Positions 35,196 through 46,888 are shown, numbered from the stretch's first letter. The stretch is 64,000 nt of DNA from Herbaspirillum sp. RV1423 (GCF_000577615.1 NZ_CBXX010000036.1:1-64000), one strand, 5' to 3'. The notes: a model not told the origin generated them from the sequence alone. Translations and numbers: made by a program.

Positions 35196-36788
35196 ATGGA
35201 CATCAAAAAAAGAAAGTTTGGCATGCAGTCGCTGTTGATCGCTGCCTGTATTCTTGCGGCGCAAGTTCCCGCGTTTGCGCAGACCGCTGAAAAGCCGCAA
35301 TCCGGTGGAACCTTGAACATGTTGATGCAGCCGGAGCCGCCGACGCTGATGCTGGGGCTCAACCAGCAGGGGCCCACGCAATTCGCCGCCAGCAAGATAT
35401 ATCAGTCCTTGCTGACGTATGGCCCGGATTTGAAACCGCTACCGTCATTGGCGCAGTCCTGGGAAGTGTCAAAGGATGGGCTGACCTACACCTTTGTGCT
35501 CCAAAAAGGTGTGAAATGGCATGACGGCAAACCTTTCAGCGCTGCCGACGTGGTGTTTTCGGCAGACAAGTTCCTGCGCGAGGTGCATCCGCGCATGCGG
35601 GCGTTGATGAACCAGCGGGTCGAGTCTGTCAAGGCTGACGGCGACAACAAGGTGGTCTTTAAACTGAAGCAGGCTTTCAACCCGTTCATCTATGCGTTCG
35701 AAGTGTCGACGATGCCCATCGTCCCAAAACACATCTATGACGGCACCGACTATCGGACCAATCCGGCCAACAATACGCCGATCGGGACCGGTCCCTTCAT
35801 GTTCAAGGAATGGAAACGCGGTTCCTACATCCATCTGGTCAAGAATCCAGCGTACTTCAAGCCCGGTCTGCCGTATCTGGATGATATCTATCTTCGCGTA
35901 GTGCCGGACGCCGCTTCTCGCGCGGTAGCCTTTGAACGCGGAACGGTGGATGTGCTGCGGGGCGGCGACGTGGAAAATTTCGAAGTGCGCCGTCTGCAGA
36001 AACTTCCCAATACGGTGATGACGACCGCCGGCTGGGAAATGTTCTCACCCAACGTATGGCTGCAGATGAACCTGCGCAAGCCGCCATTCGACAACAAGGT
36101 GGTGCGTCAAGCCATCATGCACGCAATGGATCGCAACTTCATCGTCAAGAACATCTTCTTCAATGTCGGCAAGCCGGCGACCGGTCCGATTTCATCGACC
36201 ACGCTCTACTATGACAAGAATGTCCCGGCATATCCCTACGACATGGCCAAGGCCAAGAAGATGCTGGCAGACGCCGGAATCAAGCCGGGCGACTACAGCA
36301 TCAAGGTATTGCCGATTCCCTATGGGTCGGTCTGGGACCGGCTGGCGGAATACACCAAGCAACAGTTGGAACAACTGGGTTTCCGGGTTGCCATCGATCC
36401 CACCGATGCCGGCGGCTGGTCCAAGAAACTGTCCGACTGGGACTTTGATGTGACCATCAACTTCCTTTATCAGTACGGTGATCCGGCCATCGGGGTGGCG
36501 CGCAACTATGTCAGCAGCAACATCATCAAAGGCACGCCGTTCGGCAACAACCAGGGCTACAGCAATCCTGAAGTGGACCGTCTGTTCGAGGCTGCGCCTG
36601 TGGCGAAAAATCCCGACGCCCGCCAGCGCATGTATTCCGAAGTGCAACGCATCCTGGTGGACGACGTGGCGGTCGGTTATCTGATGGAACTGCAATACGC
36701 CACCCTCTATAACAAGAAGGTGCACAACCTGGTGACCACGGGCATCGGCCTGAACGAAACGCTGGACAGCGTCTGGATCTCGAAGTAG
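35196..36788 (+). CDS. Peptide/opine-type ABC transporter binding protein (SBP family 5)
   Basis: A 530-residue periplasmic binding protein of the dipeptide/oligopeptide/nickel family. The signal peptide ends FAQTAE. Early family blocks are SGGTLNMLMQPEPPTLML, IYQSLLTYGPDLKPLPSLA, YTFVLQKGVKWHDGKPFSAADVVFS and the C-terminal FDVTINFLYQYGDP. AAGGAAG precedes the ATG. It starts a transport operon (binding protein, two permeases, fused ATPase, cupin). The substrate is probably a peptide or N-acylated amino acid, given the M20 deacylase gene downstream. Confidence 0.9.
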   Translation: MDIKKRKFGMQSLLIAACILAAQVPAFAQTAEKPQSGGTLNMLMQPEPPTLMLGLNQQGPTQFAASKIYQSLLTYGPDLKPLPSLAQSWEVSKDGLTYTFVLQKGVKWHDGKPFSAADVVFSADKFLREVHPRMRALMNQRVESVKADGDNKVVFKLKQAFNPFIYAFEVSTMPIVPKHIYDGTDYRTNPANNTPIGTGPFMFKEWKRGSYIHLVKNPAYFKPGLPYLDDIYLRVVPDAASRAVAFERGTVDVLRGGDVENFEVRRLQKLPNTVMTTAGWEMFSPNVWLQMNLRKPPFDNKVVRQAIMHAMDRNFIVKNIFFNVGKPATGPISSTTLYYDKNVPAYPYDMAKAKKMLADAGIKPGDYSIKVLPIPYGSVWDRLAEYTKQQLEQLGFRVAIDPTDAGGWSKKLSDWDFDVTINFLYQYGDPAIGVARNYVSSNIIKGTPFGNNQGYSNPEVDRLFEAAPVAKNPDARQRMYSEVQRILVDDVAVGYLMELQYATLYNKKVHNLVTTGIGLNETLDSVWISK

Positions 36789-36828
36789 TCCGCTCCATGC
36801 AACCACAACACTCAATACCTCTATCGCC

Positions 36829-37806
36829 ATGAACACATTCGATTTTTTCTTCAGACGCCTGATCAAGGCTGCGTTTGTCGTATTGGGCGTTGTGGTGCTC
36901 AATTTCCTGCTGGTCCATCTGGCGCCGGGCGATCCGGCGTCGGTCATGGCAGGAGAGTCAGGCGCCGGCGACGCCTTGTTTCTCGCACAATTGCGGGCGC
37001 AGTTCGGTCTGGATCAACCCTTGTACGTGCAACTGTGGATGTATCTGAAAGGTGTCTTGACGCTCAATCTCGGTTTTTCCTACCGCAATAACATTGCAGT
37101 CAGCGCGCTGATCTGGGATCGCTTGCCGGCGACCTTGCTGCTGACTGCTTCAGCTTTCATTTTTTCACTGGTGCTCGGGGTCGTTCTGGGCGTCATGGCA
37201 TCGGCCCGCCGGGGCAAGGCTGCCGACTCGCTGATCATGTCGGGCGCACTGTTGTTCTACGCGACGCCGCTGTTCTGGGTGTCGTTGATGTCGATTCTGG
37301 TGTTTTCGATCTATCTTGACTGGTTGCCGCCATTCGGGATGGAAACAATCGGCGCCGGCCTGACGGGCTTCGCGCATGTCTGGGATGTGGTGCAGCACAT
37401 GATCCTGCCGGTGGTCACGCTGGGACTTTTCTTCACGGCGATTTATACCCGTCTGACCCGTGCTGCAATGCTGGAAGTGGCATCGCTGGATTTCGTCAAG
37501 ACGGCCCGTGCAAAAGGCGTCCCGCAGCGCCAGATCACACGCCGCCATATCTTGCGCAACGCCTTGCTGCCGGTATTCACTTTCGCCAGCATCCAGGCCG
37601 GGCAGATTCTTGGCGGGGCGGTGCTGACCGAAACCGTCTTCGCCTGGCCGGGAATCGGCCGGCTGATGTTCGATGCGCTCTTGCAGCGCGACTACCCGGT
37701 GTTGCTGGGAGTGTTCTTTGTGACTTCGGTCATGGTTGTGCTGGTCAATCTGCTGGCCGATCTTCTTTATCGTTTCGTCGATCCACGCATTGAGGTGAAA
37801 TCATGA
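36829..37806 (+). CDS. Dipeptide-type ABC transporter permease (DppB-like)
   Basis: A 325-residue inner-membrane permease with about six helices. The family opening FFRRLIKAAFVVLGVVVLNFLLVHLAPGDP is present, as is the docking loop LDFVKTARAKGVPQRQITRRHILRNALLP. Its stop overlaps the start of the second permease by 4 bp. It forms a heterodimeric channel with the next protein. Confidence 0.91.
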   Translation: MNTFDFFFRRLIKAAFVVLGVVVLNFLLVHLAPGDPASVMAGESGAGDALFLAQLRAQFGLDQPLYVQLWMYLKGVLTLNLGFSYRNNIAVSALIWDRLPATLLLTASAFIFSLVLGVVLGVMASARRGKAADSLIMSGALLFYATPLFWVSLMSILVFSIYLDWLPPFGMETIGAGLTGFAHVWDVVQHMILPVVTLGLFFTAIYTRLTRAAMLEVASLDFVKTARAKGVPQRQITRRHILRNALLPVFTFASIQAGQILGGAVLTETVFAWPGIGRLMFDALLQRDYPVLLGVFFVTSVMVVLVNLLADLLYRFVDPRIEVKS

Positions 37807-38645
37807 ATTCCTTTCTCAAACAATATGCGCGCAACAAGGGAGCTGTCGTGGGCGCCGTGATTGTGCTGGGCATTTTCATCGTCGCGGCACTGGCAGGATT
37901 GGTGTTTCCGGACAATCCCTGGAATTCCATCGCAGAGCCTCTGCTTGATCCGTTCACCGACAGCGCGCATCCCCTGGGAACCGACATGCTCGGCCGCGAC
38001 ATCGCCGCCTGCCTGGCCTATGGCGCGCGCGTATCGTTGCTGGTGGGGCTCATCAGCACGGCGGTCGCCACCTTCATTGGCATCTCTCTGGGCGCCGTGG
38101 CCGGCTACTATGGCGGGCGCATCGATGACTTGCTGATGCGGCTGACGGAATTTTTCCAAACCATTCCGGCATTGGCCATCGCTGTGGTTCTGGTGGCCAT
38201 TTTTCAGCCCAGCATCACCTCCATCATCAGCGCCATTGCGATCGTCTCCTGGCCGCCGGTTGCCCGGCTGGTGCGCGGCGAGTTTCTGTCGTTGCGCTCA
38301 CGTGAGTTCGTTCAGGCCGCTGTGGTGATTGGTCAAAGTTCTCCCCGCATCATCTTCACGCAGATCTTACCCAACACCATGTCGCCCATCATCGTTACGG
38401 GTTCGCTCATGATCGCAACGGCGATTCTGACTGAATCTGCGCTGTCCTTTCTGGGACTCGGCGACAGAAATCTCATGAGCTGGGGCTTCATGATCGGCGC
38501 GGCCCGAACCATGCTGCGCGAAGCATGGTGGATGAGCTTCATGCCGGGATTCGCCATTTTGCTCACGGTATTGGCGGTAAACCTGATCGGGGAAGGGCTC
38601 AACGACGCCCTGAATCCGCATCTGCGCAGCCGAGGTGAAGCATGA
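37803..38645 (+). CDS. Dipeptide-type ABC transporter permease (DppC-like)
   Basis: A 280-residue permease with about six helices. HPLGTDMLGRDIAACLAYGARVSLLVGL is the characteristic DppC/OppC stretch and SREFVQAAVVIGQSSPRIIFTQILPN the ATPase-docking loop. Both ends overlap neighbouring genes by 4 bp, so the operon is translationally coupled. Confidence 0.91.
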   Translation: MNSFLKQYARNKGAVVGAVIVLGIFIVAALAGLVFPDNPWNSIAEPLLDPFTDSAHPLGTDMLGRDIAACLAYGARVSLLVGLISTAVATFIGISLGAVAGYYGGRIDDLLMRLTEFFQTIPALAIAVVLVAIFQPSITSIISAIAIVSWPPVARLVRGEFLSLRSREFVQAAVVIGQSSPRIIFTQILPNTMSPIIVTGSLMIATAILTESALSFLGLGDRNLMSWGFMIGAARTMLREAWWMSFMPGFAILLTVLAVNLIGEGLNDALNPHLRSRGEA

Positions 38646-40336
38646 GGCCCGTCGATGCACAAACCGTGGCGCCGCTGCTGGCAATTGAAGGACTATCGAT
38701 TCCCATTCCAGCCGGTGGCGACCGCAACTATGCGGTGGAAAATATCAATCTGACCCTCAATGCCGGTGAAATCCTGTGCATTGTCGGCGAATCAGGGTCG
38801 GGAAAGTCCATGAGCGCCAACGCCATCATGGGATTGCTGCCGTCCTACATGAAACCGTCGGCAGGACGCATCCTGTTCCATGGGAAGGATTTGCTGCAGG
38901 AATCGGAGTCAGCGTTGCGTCGCCTGCGTGGAAAGTCTATCGGCATGGTGTTCCAGGAGCCTTTGTCTGCATTGAATCCTGTCATGCGTATTGGCGATCA
39001 GATTGCTGAAGTGATGCAAGTCCATGGCGTCACCGACGCGGCCAAGGTCGAGCATCGCGTGCTGGAACTGATCGAATATGTGGGATTGCCCGAGCCCCGG
39101 CAGTTGCAACGCGCCTATCCGTTCCAGTTGTCCGGCGGGCAGCGCCAGCGGGTGGTGATTGCCATGGCGCTGGCGTTGGAACCGGACATACTCATCGCAG
39201 ACGAACCGACCACCGCGCTGGATGTGACCACACAGGCGCAGATACTGGCGCTGATCCTGCGCATCCAGCGCCAGCGTCAGGGCGTCGGCGCCTCGGGCGC
39301 AGCACAGCCGGTGCATCCGTCGGGCATGGGCGTGATGTTCATTACCCATGATTTTGGCGTGGTGGCGGAAATTGCCGACCGCATCGCCGTGATGGAAAAA
39401 GGCGTGCTGGTTGAAGTCGGCGCCGCGCAACAAGTGCTCAATCATCCGCAACATCCCTACACCCAACGTCTGATCGCCGCCGTACCACGGCGCAATGACG
39501 AGGTGCGTAGCAGTCCCGATGACCGCTGGCCGGTCCTGGAAGTCCATGATCTTTTCAAGACCTATTCCAGCGGCGGCGGCTTGTTGGGAAAAAAACGCGT
39601 GGTGCCGGCAGTTGACGGCATCAGTTTTGCGGTACGTCGGGGCGAAACCCTTGGTATTGTCGGCGAATCGGGTTCAGGAAAATCCACCATCGGCAAATGT
39701 CTGTTAAAGCTGATCGAGGTCGATAGCGGCAAGATCCTGTTTAACGGCCGGGACATCGTAGCGTTGACGCAGCAGCAGTTCCGGCCGTTGCGCAAGGACA
39801 TCCAGATGATTTTCCAGGACCCGTTCGCGTCGTTGAATCCGCGTCAGACCGTCGGACGCATCATCAGCGACGGCCCGGTCGCCAATGGAAAGACGCGTGC
39901 AGAAGCAGAGCTGCGCGCGCGTGAACTGCTCGAGCTGGTAGGCCTGGAAAAATCCGCCTTTGACCGCTATCCCAATGAGTTTTCCGGCGGCCAGCGGCAA
40001 CGGGTCGGCATCGCCCGCGCGCTTGCGTTGGAACCGCAGGTGCTGGTTGCCGACGAATCCGTTTCGGCGCTGGACATGTCGGTTCAGGCGCAAGTGCTCA
40101 GCTTGCTGCATGAACTGCAACTGCGGCTCAATATCGCACTGATCTTCATCACCCACGATCTGCGCGTGGCGGCGCAGGTCTGCGATCAGGTATTGGTCAT
40201 GCACCGTGGCAAGGTTGTCGAGCGCGGAACCCCGCAGCAGATTTTTGATGATCCTCAGCACGCCTATACGCAACAGCTCATCGCTGCCGTACCGGGGCAG
40301 CATTGGAATCCCTATTCAACCAGGAGAGTGGCATGA
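38642..40336 (+). CDS. Fused double ATPase of dipeptide-type ABC transporter
   Basis: A 564-residue protein with two complete ABC cassettes, equal to DppD and DppF joined (GsiA-like layout). Cassette 1: Walker [13 protein letters not shown], signature [15 protein letters not shown], Walker [14 protein letters not shown]. Cassette 2: Walker [14 protein letters not shown], signature [15 protein letters not shown], Walker [14 protein letters not shown]. Each half ends in the family's nucleotide-loop tail ([15 protein letters not shown] and [15 protein letters not shown]). It powers import through the two upstream permeases. Its start and end both overlap neighbouring genes by 4 bp. Confidence 0.93.
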   Translation: MRPVDAQTVAPLLAIEGLSIPIPAGGDRNYAVENINLTLNAGEILCIVGESGSGKSMSANAIMGLLPSYMKPSAGRILFHGKDLLQESESALRRLRGKSIGMVFQEPLSALNPVMRIGDQIAEVMQVHGVTDAAKVEHRVLELIEYVGLPEPRQLQRAYPFQLSGGQRQRVVIAMALALEPDILIADEPTTALDVTTQAQILALILRIQRQRQGVGASGAAQPVHPSGMGVMFITHDFGVVAEIADRIAVMEKGVLVEVGAAQQVLNHPQHPYTQRLIAAVPRRNDEVRSSPDDRWPVLEVHDLFKTYSSGGGLLGKKRVVPAVDGISFAVRRGETLGIVGESGSGKSTIGKCLLKLIEVDSGKILFNGRDIVALTQQQFRPLRKDIQMIFQDPFASLNPRQTVGRIISDGPVANGKTRAEAELRARELLELVGLEKSAFDRYPNEFSGGQRQRVGIARALALEPQVLVADESVSALDMSVQAQVLSLLHELQLRLNIALIFITHDLRVAAQVCDQVLVMHRGKVVERGTPQQIFDDPQHAYTQQLIAAVPGQHWNPYSTRRVA

Positions 40337-40644
40337 AACGACCCGCAGCAATTGGAACTGTCCAGATAGACAATGAGCAGGTGAAGGTCACTGAGTGGCG
40401 CTTCCCGCCTGGCGGGGAAACCGGTTGGCACCGTCATGGAATGTATTACGTGGTGGTGCCGCAGACCACCGGCGTGCTGCAACTGGAGACTCCAGAGGGT
40501 GTCATCGACAGTCAATTGACCAGCGGCGTCGCTTATTCCAGACCGGTGGGCATAGAACACAATGTGATCAATCCAGGCGCTACTGATTTCGTGTTCGTCG
40601 AGATTGAATTGAAAACCTCCATGGCAGTCGCACAGCAGAACTGA
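40333..40644 (+). CDS. Small cupin-domain protein
   Basis: A 103-residue single-domain cupin. Motif 1 is seen in FPPGGETGWHRHGMYYVVV, giving two His ligands; motif 2 is degenerate around VGIEHNVINPG. Its ATG overlaps the ATPase stop by 4 bp, so it is the last cistron of the transport operon. Possible roles are an isomerase, a lyase or a ligand-binding accessory; the sequence does not decide. Confidence 0.8.
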   Translation: MKRPAAIGTVQIDNEQVKVTEWRFPPGGETGWHRHGMYYVVVPQTTGVLQLETPEGVIDSQLTSGVAYSRPVGIEHNVINPGATDFVFVEIELKTSMAVAQQN

Positions 40645-40778
40645 AACGGGTGCGCCTCATTGCCGCCGGTCATTGCACGCAATGATCGGCGTGCAAGCAA
40701 GCGATTTTTCCTTTGCGTTTTTCGTGTGCGAACGGCGCGAAAACGCTTGTCTGATACATCTATCACGGATTCATCATC

Positions 40779-42125
40779 ATGACGTCAATTTCATCACCAT
40801 CAGCATCATCATCAACCCTGTTTACCCCAGGGGAAATCATTGGATCAGTTCGCGCCATCGAACCCTACATGATCGAGACGCTGAGCAATCTCGTTGCCGC
40901 CGCCAGTCCTTCGGGGGACGAATTCCCGGCGGTCAGTCTCATGGAAGAGATCATGGGTGAAGCCGGACTGGTTGTTGAACACGTGCCATTGCAGAGCGAC
41001 AAACTTTCTGCGCTCCCTCTGTACTCGCCCAAATGCCACGAGGACAAGGGCCGCAACAATCTGCTTGCGTTTCACCAAGGCACAATCAAGCAGGGCGAGC
41101 CGCAGCGCTCGGTGCTGTTCAACGGACATCTGGATGTGGTGCCGACCGGGCCCGAGGAGATGTGGACGAATCCGCCGTTTTCTCCGGTCTTGAAAGACGG
41201 CTGGTTGCATGGGCGAGGCAGCGGCGACATGAAGGCCGGAATCATCTGTACGCTGGTTGCGCTGAAGGCCTTGCGCAAGCTGGGGGTGCAACCCAAGGGG
41301 CAGGTCGGGTTCAATTGGGTTCTGGAGGAAGAATGCACCGGCAACGGTGCGCTGGCGTCTGTGGTGGAACTGCAGAAAGCCATCGGCTCCGAGCGGCTGA
41401 AAAAATTCGACGCCGTGATCATTCCCGAACCCTTGGGGGATGGCATGGTCTGTGCGCAAGTTGGCGTTTTCTGGATGCAGGTCCATATCGCCGGAAAGCC
41501 CGCTCACGCGGCCATGATGGAGCAGGGCATGAATCCCATTGACGCAGCCTACGCTGTCATGGCCGATCTGCGCGAGCTGGAAGCCGAGTGGAATCTGCCG
41601 CAGCATCGTCACCCAGCCTATCAGAAGCATGCTCACCCCATCAACTTCAATCTGGGTCGCATCGAAGGCGGCGAGTGGATGTCCTCGGTGCCTTGCACCT
41701 GCAAGCTGGGGGTGCGCATCGGCGTGTTTCCCGGCGTGGACATTGCGGAGGCCAAGGCGATCGTCGCCGCCCGCGTGCAGGCAACCATCGCGCGCATTAA
41801 GGGCGGCCTCAAAGCCGACATCAGCTATGAAGGTTTTCACGCGCCGGGCGTTGAATTCGACCTTGCCGCTCCGGCACTGCAGGCGCTTGGTGTTGCACAT
41901 GCACAGATCAACGGTTATGCGGCCGCTTCCATCGCCACCACTGCGACTACCGATGCCCGGCATTTTCAAATGATGCTTGACGTGCCGGTGACCTGCTATG
42001 GGCCGCAGGCGAGGAATATTCACGGCATCGACGAGGCGGTCTCCATCGAGAGCATGCAGCGCGTCAGCGCCACACTGGCGCTGTTCTTGCAGAACTGGTG
42101 CGGTGTCGAACCCATCCTGCGTTAG
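40779..42125 (+). CDS. M20-family deacylase (ArgE/DapE-like)
   Basis: A 448-residue zinc peptidase/deacylase. The metal and catalytic residues are visible: His and Asp in LFNGHLDVVPTGPEEMW, Asp in GRGSGDMKAGI, the Glu pair in WVLEEECTGNG, and His in the dimer-domain start KPAHAAMMEQGMNP. Its longer N-terminus and ArgE-like blocks suggest removal of an acyl group from an N-acyl amino acid, or cleavage of a dipeptide. It follows the transport operon by 134 bp, so it may process the imported compound in the cytoplasm. Confidence 0.87.
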   Translation: MTSISSPSASSSTLFTPGEIIGSVRAIEPYMIETLSNLVAAASPSGDEFPAVSLMEEIMGEAGLVVEHVPLQSDKLSALPLYSPKCHEDKGRNNLLAFHQGTIKQGEPQRSVLFNGHLDVVPTGPEEMWTNPPFSPVLKDGWLHGRGSGDMKAGIICTLVALKALRKLGVQPKGQVGFNWVLEEECTGNGALASVVELQKAIGSERLKKFDAVIIPEPLGDGMVCAQVGVFWMQVHIAGKPAHAAMMEQGMNPIDAAYAVMADLRELEAEWNLPQHRHPAYQKHAHPINFNLGRIEGGEWMSSVPCTCKLGVRIGVFPGVDIAEAKAIVAARVQATIARIKGGLKADISYEGFHAPGVEFDLAAPALQALGVAHAQINGYAAASIATTATTDARHFQMMLDVPVTCYGPQARNIHGIDEAVSIESMQRVSATLALFLQNWCGVEPILR

Positions 42126-42182
42126 CTGGTTCGCGCTGGTGCGTGGGCGAACACTATTCCATATTCTCTTGAGGGGTTCAGC

Positions 42183-42902
42183 TTGACAACGACAAATACC
42201 GAAGCCCAGGTGCGACGCGATCTTGCTGCGTTGTACCGGCTCGTGGCGCATTTCCGCATGACGGATCTGATTGACACGCATATCAGCGCCCGCATTCCGG
42301 GTACTCCGGATCATTTCCTGATCAATCGCTATGGCGTGCTGTTTGATCAGATGCGCCCTGAAGACCTGGTCAAGATCGACGCAAACGGAAGCATCGTGGG
42401 CGATGCGGATCCAGTCAAGAATCGCGTGAATGCTGCAGGCTTTACCATCCATTCGGCGATCCACATGGCCCGCCACGACCTGACCTGCGTGATTCATACG
42501 CACACACCGGATGGCATGGCGGTCTCTTGCCAGAAAGAAGGATTATTGCCGCTGACGCAACATGCGTTGAAATTCTACGGGCGGTTGAGTTATCACACTT
42601 ATGAGGGTATCGCGCTCGACCTCGACGAACGTGAGCGTCTGGTCAATGACCTGGGGCAGAATGACGCAATGATTCTGCGCAATCACGGCTTGCTGGCTGC
42701 CGGACGGACCATTCCGGCAGCTTTTCAGAACATCCTGTTTCTCGAACGTGCGTGTCAGGCGCAAGTGAAAGCATTGTCCGGAGGGAGAGAGGTGATTTTT
42801 CCTTCTTCCGATGTGTGCGAACGAACTGCTAACCAGTTTGACCGAGGAGAGGCCGACGAGATTCGTGAGCTTGCCTGGCAAGCGGCGCTAAGACTTCTTT
42901 GA
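42183..42902 (+). CDS. Class II aldolase/adducin-family protein
   Basis: A 239-residue protein that starts with TTG (GAGGGG 10 bp upstream). Members are zinc enzymes acting on phospho-sugars or sugar acids (fuculose-1-P aldolase type). The zinc His pair appears in VIHTHTPDGMAV and a third His in LLPLTQHALKFYG region; NHGLLAAGRTIPAAFQNILFLERACQAQ is a typical end block. It is the last gene of the rightward cluster and converges on the transporter gene at 42919. Confidence 0.85.
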   Translation: MTTTNTEAQVRRDLAALYRLVAHFRMTDLIDTHISARIPGTPDHFLINRYGVLFDQMRPEDLVKIDANGSIVGDADPVKNRVNAAGFTIHSAIHMARHDLTCVIHTHTPDGMAVSCQKEGLLPLTQHALKFYGRLSYHTYEGIALDLDERERLVNDLGQNDAMILRNHGLLAAGRTIPAAFQNILFLERACQAQVKALSGGREVIFPSSDVCERTANQFDRGEADEIRELAWQAALRLL

Positions 42903-42918
42903 GCTGCAGAGTCAGCGT

Positions 42919-44205
42919 TCACCGCCTGATCAACATCGACATGACCGCGCTCGCCGCACATAGCCCCGCGACAATCGGGAAGATGATGGAGGTGTTGCCG
43001 GTGGCGTCGATCATGTGACCAATGACCGGCTCTCCGATGCCCGCAAACAGGTACGACATGGTGTTGAGTACGCCCGTCGCAGTGCCGGCGACGTGTCTGC
43101 CGAAGATGTCCGGACACAGTGCCCAGAACGACGACGCCGGACCAAAGACGAAGAAGCCGCACAAGAAGAGTAAGCCGATGGCGAGCATACTGCCATGCGG
43201 TACGAACATCATGATGATCGCTGTAGCCGAGGCCAACGTCATGTACAGGATGATCGCCAGGTAACGCCGGCCCTGGAACAAAATGTCCGAAATCCAGCTA
43301 TTAGATAACGAGCCCAGCGCCATTCCGACCGGCAGTGCCACGGTGATCCATTTAGGATCGATCAGTGCGGACGAGTTTTTCCAGTCCATGCCGAGGAAGT
43401 GCACAGGCACCCAGACCACTAACGCGTAGCGCGCGGCGTTTTGCAATCCGATGGCGAGGCCGGTGACGTAAAGCTTCCAGTTTTTCAACACTACTGCGTA
43501 GCGCTGGGCACTGGTGAAATCACTTTGCTCGCTCGGTGCGGCCGCGTCATTGTCCGGGACTTCATCATGGAGCTTGCGGTCTTCGGGACGCTCGGACACC
43601 ATCAGCAACAAGACCAGTGCACCCAGCAGCATCGACAGCGGCGCCAATCGAAAAATCCACATCCAATCCAGGTGCAGCGCCCCCAAGATAAGTACCGGAA
43701 AAATATACGCCAGTACCGAAGAGAAACCGGAAAAGCCGATGTACACGCCATACACGAAGCCGCGGTGTTTGTGATCCCACCAGTTCGACAGCAGGCGGCT
43801 GCCCGGCGCAAAACCCATCGATTGGAAATAGCCGTTGACGCCCCATACTACAAGGAAGAACAGGAAGCTGTGGCCGAAGCTGAACACCCAGTTCGCCGCC
43901 AGCGACAAGATCGCCCCGGCAATCATCATCGTCTTGCCTCCGATCTTGTCCCCTAGGTTGCCGTTGATAAACTGACCGCCTGCGTAACACCACAACATCG
44001 TCGCGCTGATCCAGCCGATCTGGTATTTCGACAAGCCGTAGTCGTGCTCGATGCCGGCCACTGCAAAGCCTAGCGTCTGACGTCCGGTGTAATAGAACAA
44101 ATAACAAAATGTGACGCCGATGAGGGCGCGCCACTTGTAACGGTCGAACGCAGTGCTGTGCGATGGCGTGTTGGATCGCACAGCCTCGGGGGTAGTGGAA
44201 TGCAT
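42919..44205 (-). CDS. MFS transporter, organophosphate:phosphate antiporter-like
   Basis: A 428-residue, 12-helix transporter with a long central loop (about 205-240, ending DNDAAAPSEQSDF). The N-terminal part YLFYYTGRQTLGFAVAG and GLSKYQIGWISATMLWCYAGGQFINGNLGDKIGG matches the GlpT/UhpT group. It is encoded 63 bp after phosphonoacetate hydrolase on the same strand, so it probably imports phosphonoacetate or a related phosphonate in exchange for phosphate; the substrate is inferred from context. Confidence 0.86.
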   Translation of the reverse strand: MHSTTPEAVRSNTPSHSTAFDRYKWRALIGVTFCYLFYYTGRQTLGFAVAGIEHDYGLSKYQIGWISATMLWCYAGGQFINGNLGDKIGGKTMMIAGAILSLAANWVFSFGHSFLFFLVVWGVNGYFQSMGFAPGSRLLSNWWDHKHRGFVYGVYIGFSGFSSVLAYIFPVLILGALHLDWMWIFRLAPLSMLLGALVLLLMVSERPEDRKLHDEVPDNDAAAPSEQSDFTSAQRYAVVLKNWKLYVTGLAIGLQNAARYALVVWVPVHFLGMDWKNSSALIDPKWITVALPVGMALGSLSNSWISDILFQGRRYLAIILYMTLASATAIIMMFVPHGSMLAIGLLFLCGFFVFGPASSFWALCPDIFGRHVAGTATGVLNTMSYLFAGIGEPVIGHMIDATGNTSIIFPIVAGLCAASAVMSMLIRR

Positions 44206-44268
44206 GTCTGTCTCCTGGTGGGGCGGTCTTTGATTGGCGGCGTGGTCGCCGCTCGCTTGCCGCTTTTT

Positions 44269-45657
<1,389 letters not shown>

Positions 45658-45663
45658 TCACAT

Positions 45664-46557
45664 ATGAGACAAAAGCTTCCCCCTCTTAACGCCTTGCGTA
45701 TTTTCGAAGTTGCGGCGCGCGCAGGAAGTTATTCGGCCGCCGCCCGAGAGTTGAACCTGACCCACGGTGCGGTCAGTCGGCAAATTGCGATTCTGGAAGA
45801 CTGGTTGGGGCAGCCGCTGTTTGTACGGGATGGGCAAAGCATGGTGGCGTCGCCCCATGCGCGAGCGCTGGCGCGTGAAATCAGCCTTGCTTTCGATCAC
45901 GTAGCCGACGCCGCCGAGCGTTACGGCAAGAACAGGCTGGTGAAAATTATCCGCGTCAGCGCGTCGGCGACGCTGGCGATGCGCTGGCTGATTCCTCGTC
46001 TGCCTTCATTTGCGCAGATTTGCCCGGGCGTCGATGTGCGCGTTTCGACCGTGCTGTCCACGGAACCTGCGTTCAAGGGCAGCTTCGATGTCGCCATCCG
46101 GCGCGACGTGCCTACTGGGGGGCAGTATCAGGCGTGGCCCCTGTTTCGAGAATTGAACACCGTGATCGCGAGTCCCGCTTTACTCATGCAGACTGGGATA
46201 GCGACTGTCGAGGAGTTGGCGGACCAGACCTGGTTGACGACCGAAACCCGACCCGGCGATTGGGAGGCCTGGCTGGATGCGGCAGCCCAGCGCAAGCTAC
46301 GCGCCAGCCGGAGCTTGCGCTGCGATCATTTTTTCGTGACCTTGCAAGCCATCGTCGACGGACTGGGATTTGGCATCGGTCCGTTTCCCACTCTGGACAT
46401 CGACTGCGTCGCCGGACGTTTGCAAAAGCCGTTTCCCGACATGCTGGCACCGGGCTCCACCTATTACGCGCTGGTGCCGCTGGATGCCGATAAACCAGCC
46501 CACATGAGAGCCTTCATCGAGTGGTTACAATCGATCAGTTCCAGAGAACTGGCCTAG
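45664..46557 (+). CDS. LysR-family regulator of the phosphonoacetate unit
   Basis: A 297-residue regulator of the GcvA-like LysR branch. The DNA-binding helix-turn-helix is at 5-65 (LPPLNALRIFEVAARAGSY and SAAARELNLTHGAVSRQI). The effector domain follows (VRVSASATLAMRWLIPRLP). It is transcribed divergently from phnA across a 171-bp gap, so it most likely activates phnA and the transporter gene when phosphonoacetate is present. Confidence 0.9.
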   Translation: MRQKLPPLNALRIFEVAARAGSYSAAARELNLTHGAVSRQIAILEDWLGQPLFVRDGQSMVASPHARALAREISLAFDHVADAAERYGKNRLVKIIRVSASATLAMRWLIPRLPSFAQICPGVDVRVSTVLSTEPAFKGSFDVAIRRDVPTGGQYQAWPLFRELNTVIASPALLMQTGIATVEELADQTWLTTETRPGDWEAWLDAAAQRKLRASRSLRCDHFFVTLQAIVDGLGFGIGPFPTLDIDCVAGRLQKPFPDMLAPGSTYYALVPLDADKPAHMRAFIEWLQSISSRELA

Positions 46558-46634
46558 TCCAGAATCGGTATTGGTATTGTTGGCGCCGTTATCATGCGGC
46601 AGTTTTTCCTCCGTGGGCCAAGACGAGAAGCCGG

Positions 46635-46706
46635 ATGGAAGTGACTGTTTGCCGCGAAAAACACTTCATAGGGCGCAAACCGGGGGCAACAACTCGCCCG
46701 CGTTGA
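46635..46706 (+). pseudogene. 5' fragment of a rolling-circle Rep gene
   Basis: Twenty-three codons and a stop, MEVTVCREKHFIGRKPG..., matching the N-terminus of the intact Rep at 61705 (MEVTVYCEKHFIGPAPTG). Traces of the upstream Rep-like segment appear from about 46591 in another frame. The homology ends at about 46687. Confidence 0.68.
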
Positions 46707-46888
46707 CCAAACGGAAGGTTCATACGTCCTTGTCGGTCGCTGATGGCGATGTTGTGATTATTGGCGGACTTGCCGAGGATAGAGAAAGCTCTGCCCGCGT
46801 CGGGTTCTCATTTTTGCCTGATTGGATGAGATCGGACACGGGGCAGAAAAGTGGAAGCGAAATCTTGCGAGTGCTGCAGCTCAACCGG

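Noticed and set aside
40845-42503. A 552-codon minus-strand frame
   Set aside because: It is antisense to the M20 deacylase and class II aldolase genes. It is His/Arg/Gln-rich and has the composition of a shadow frame.
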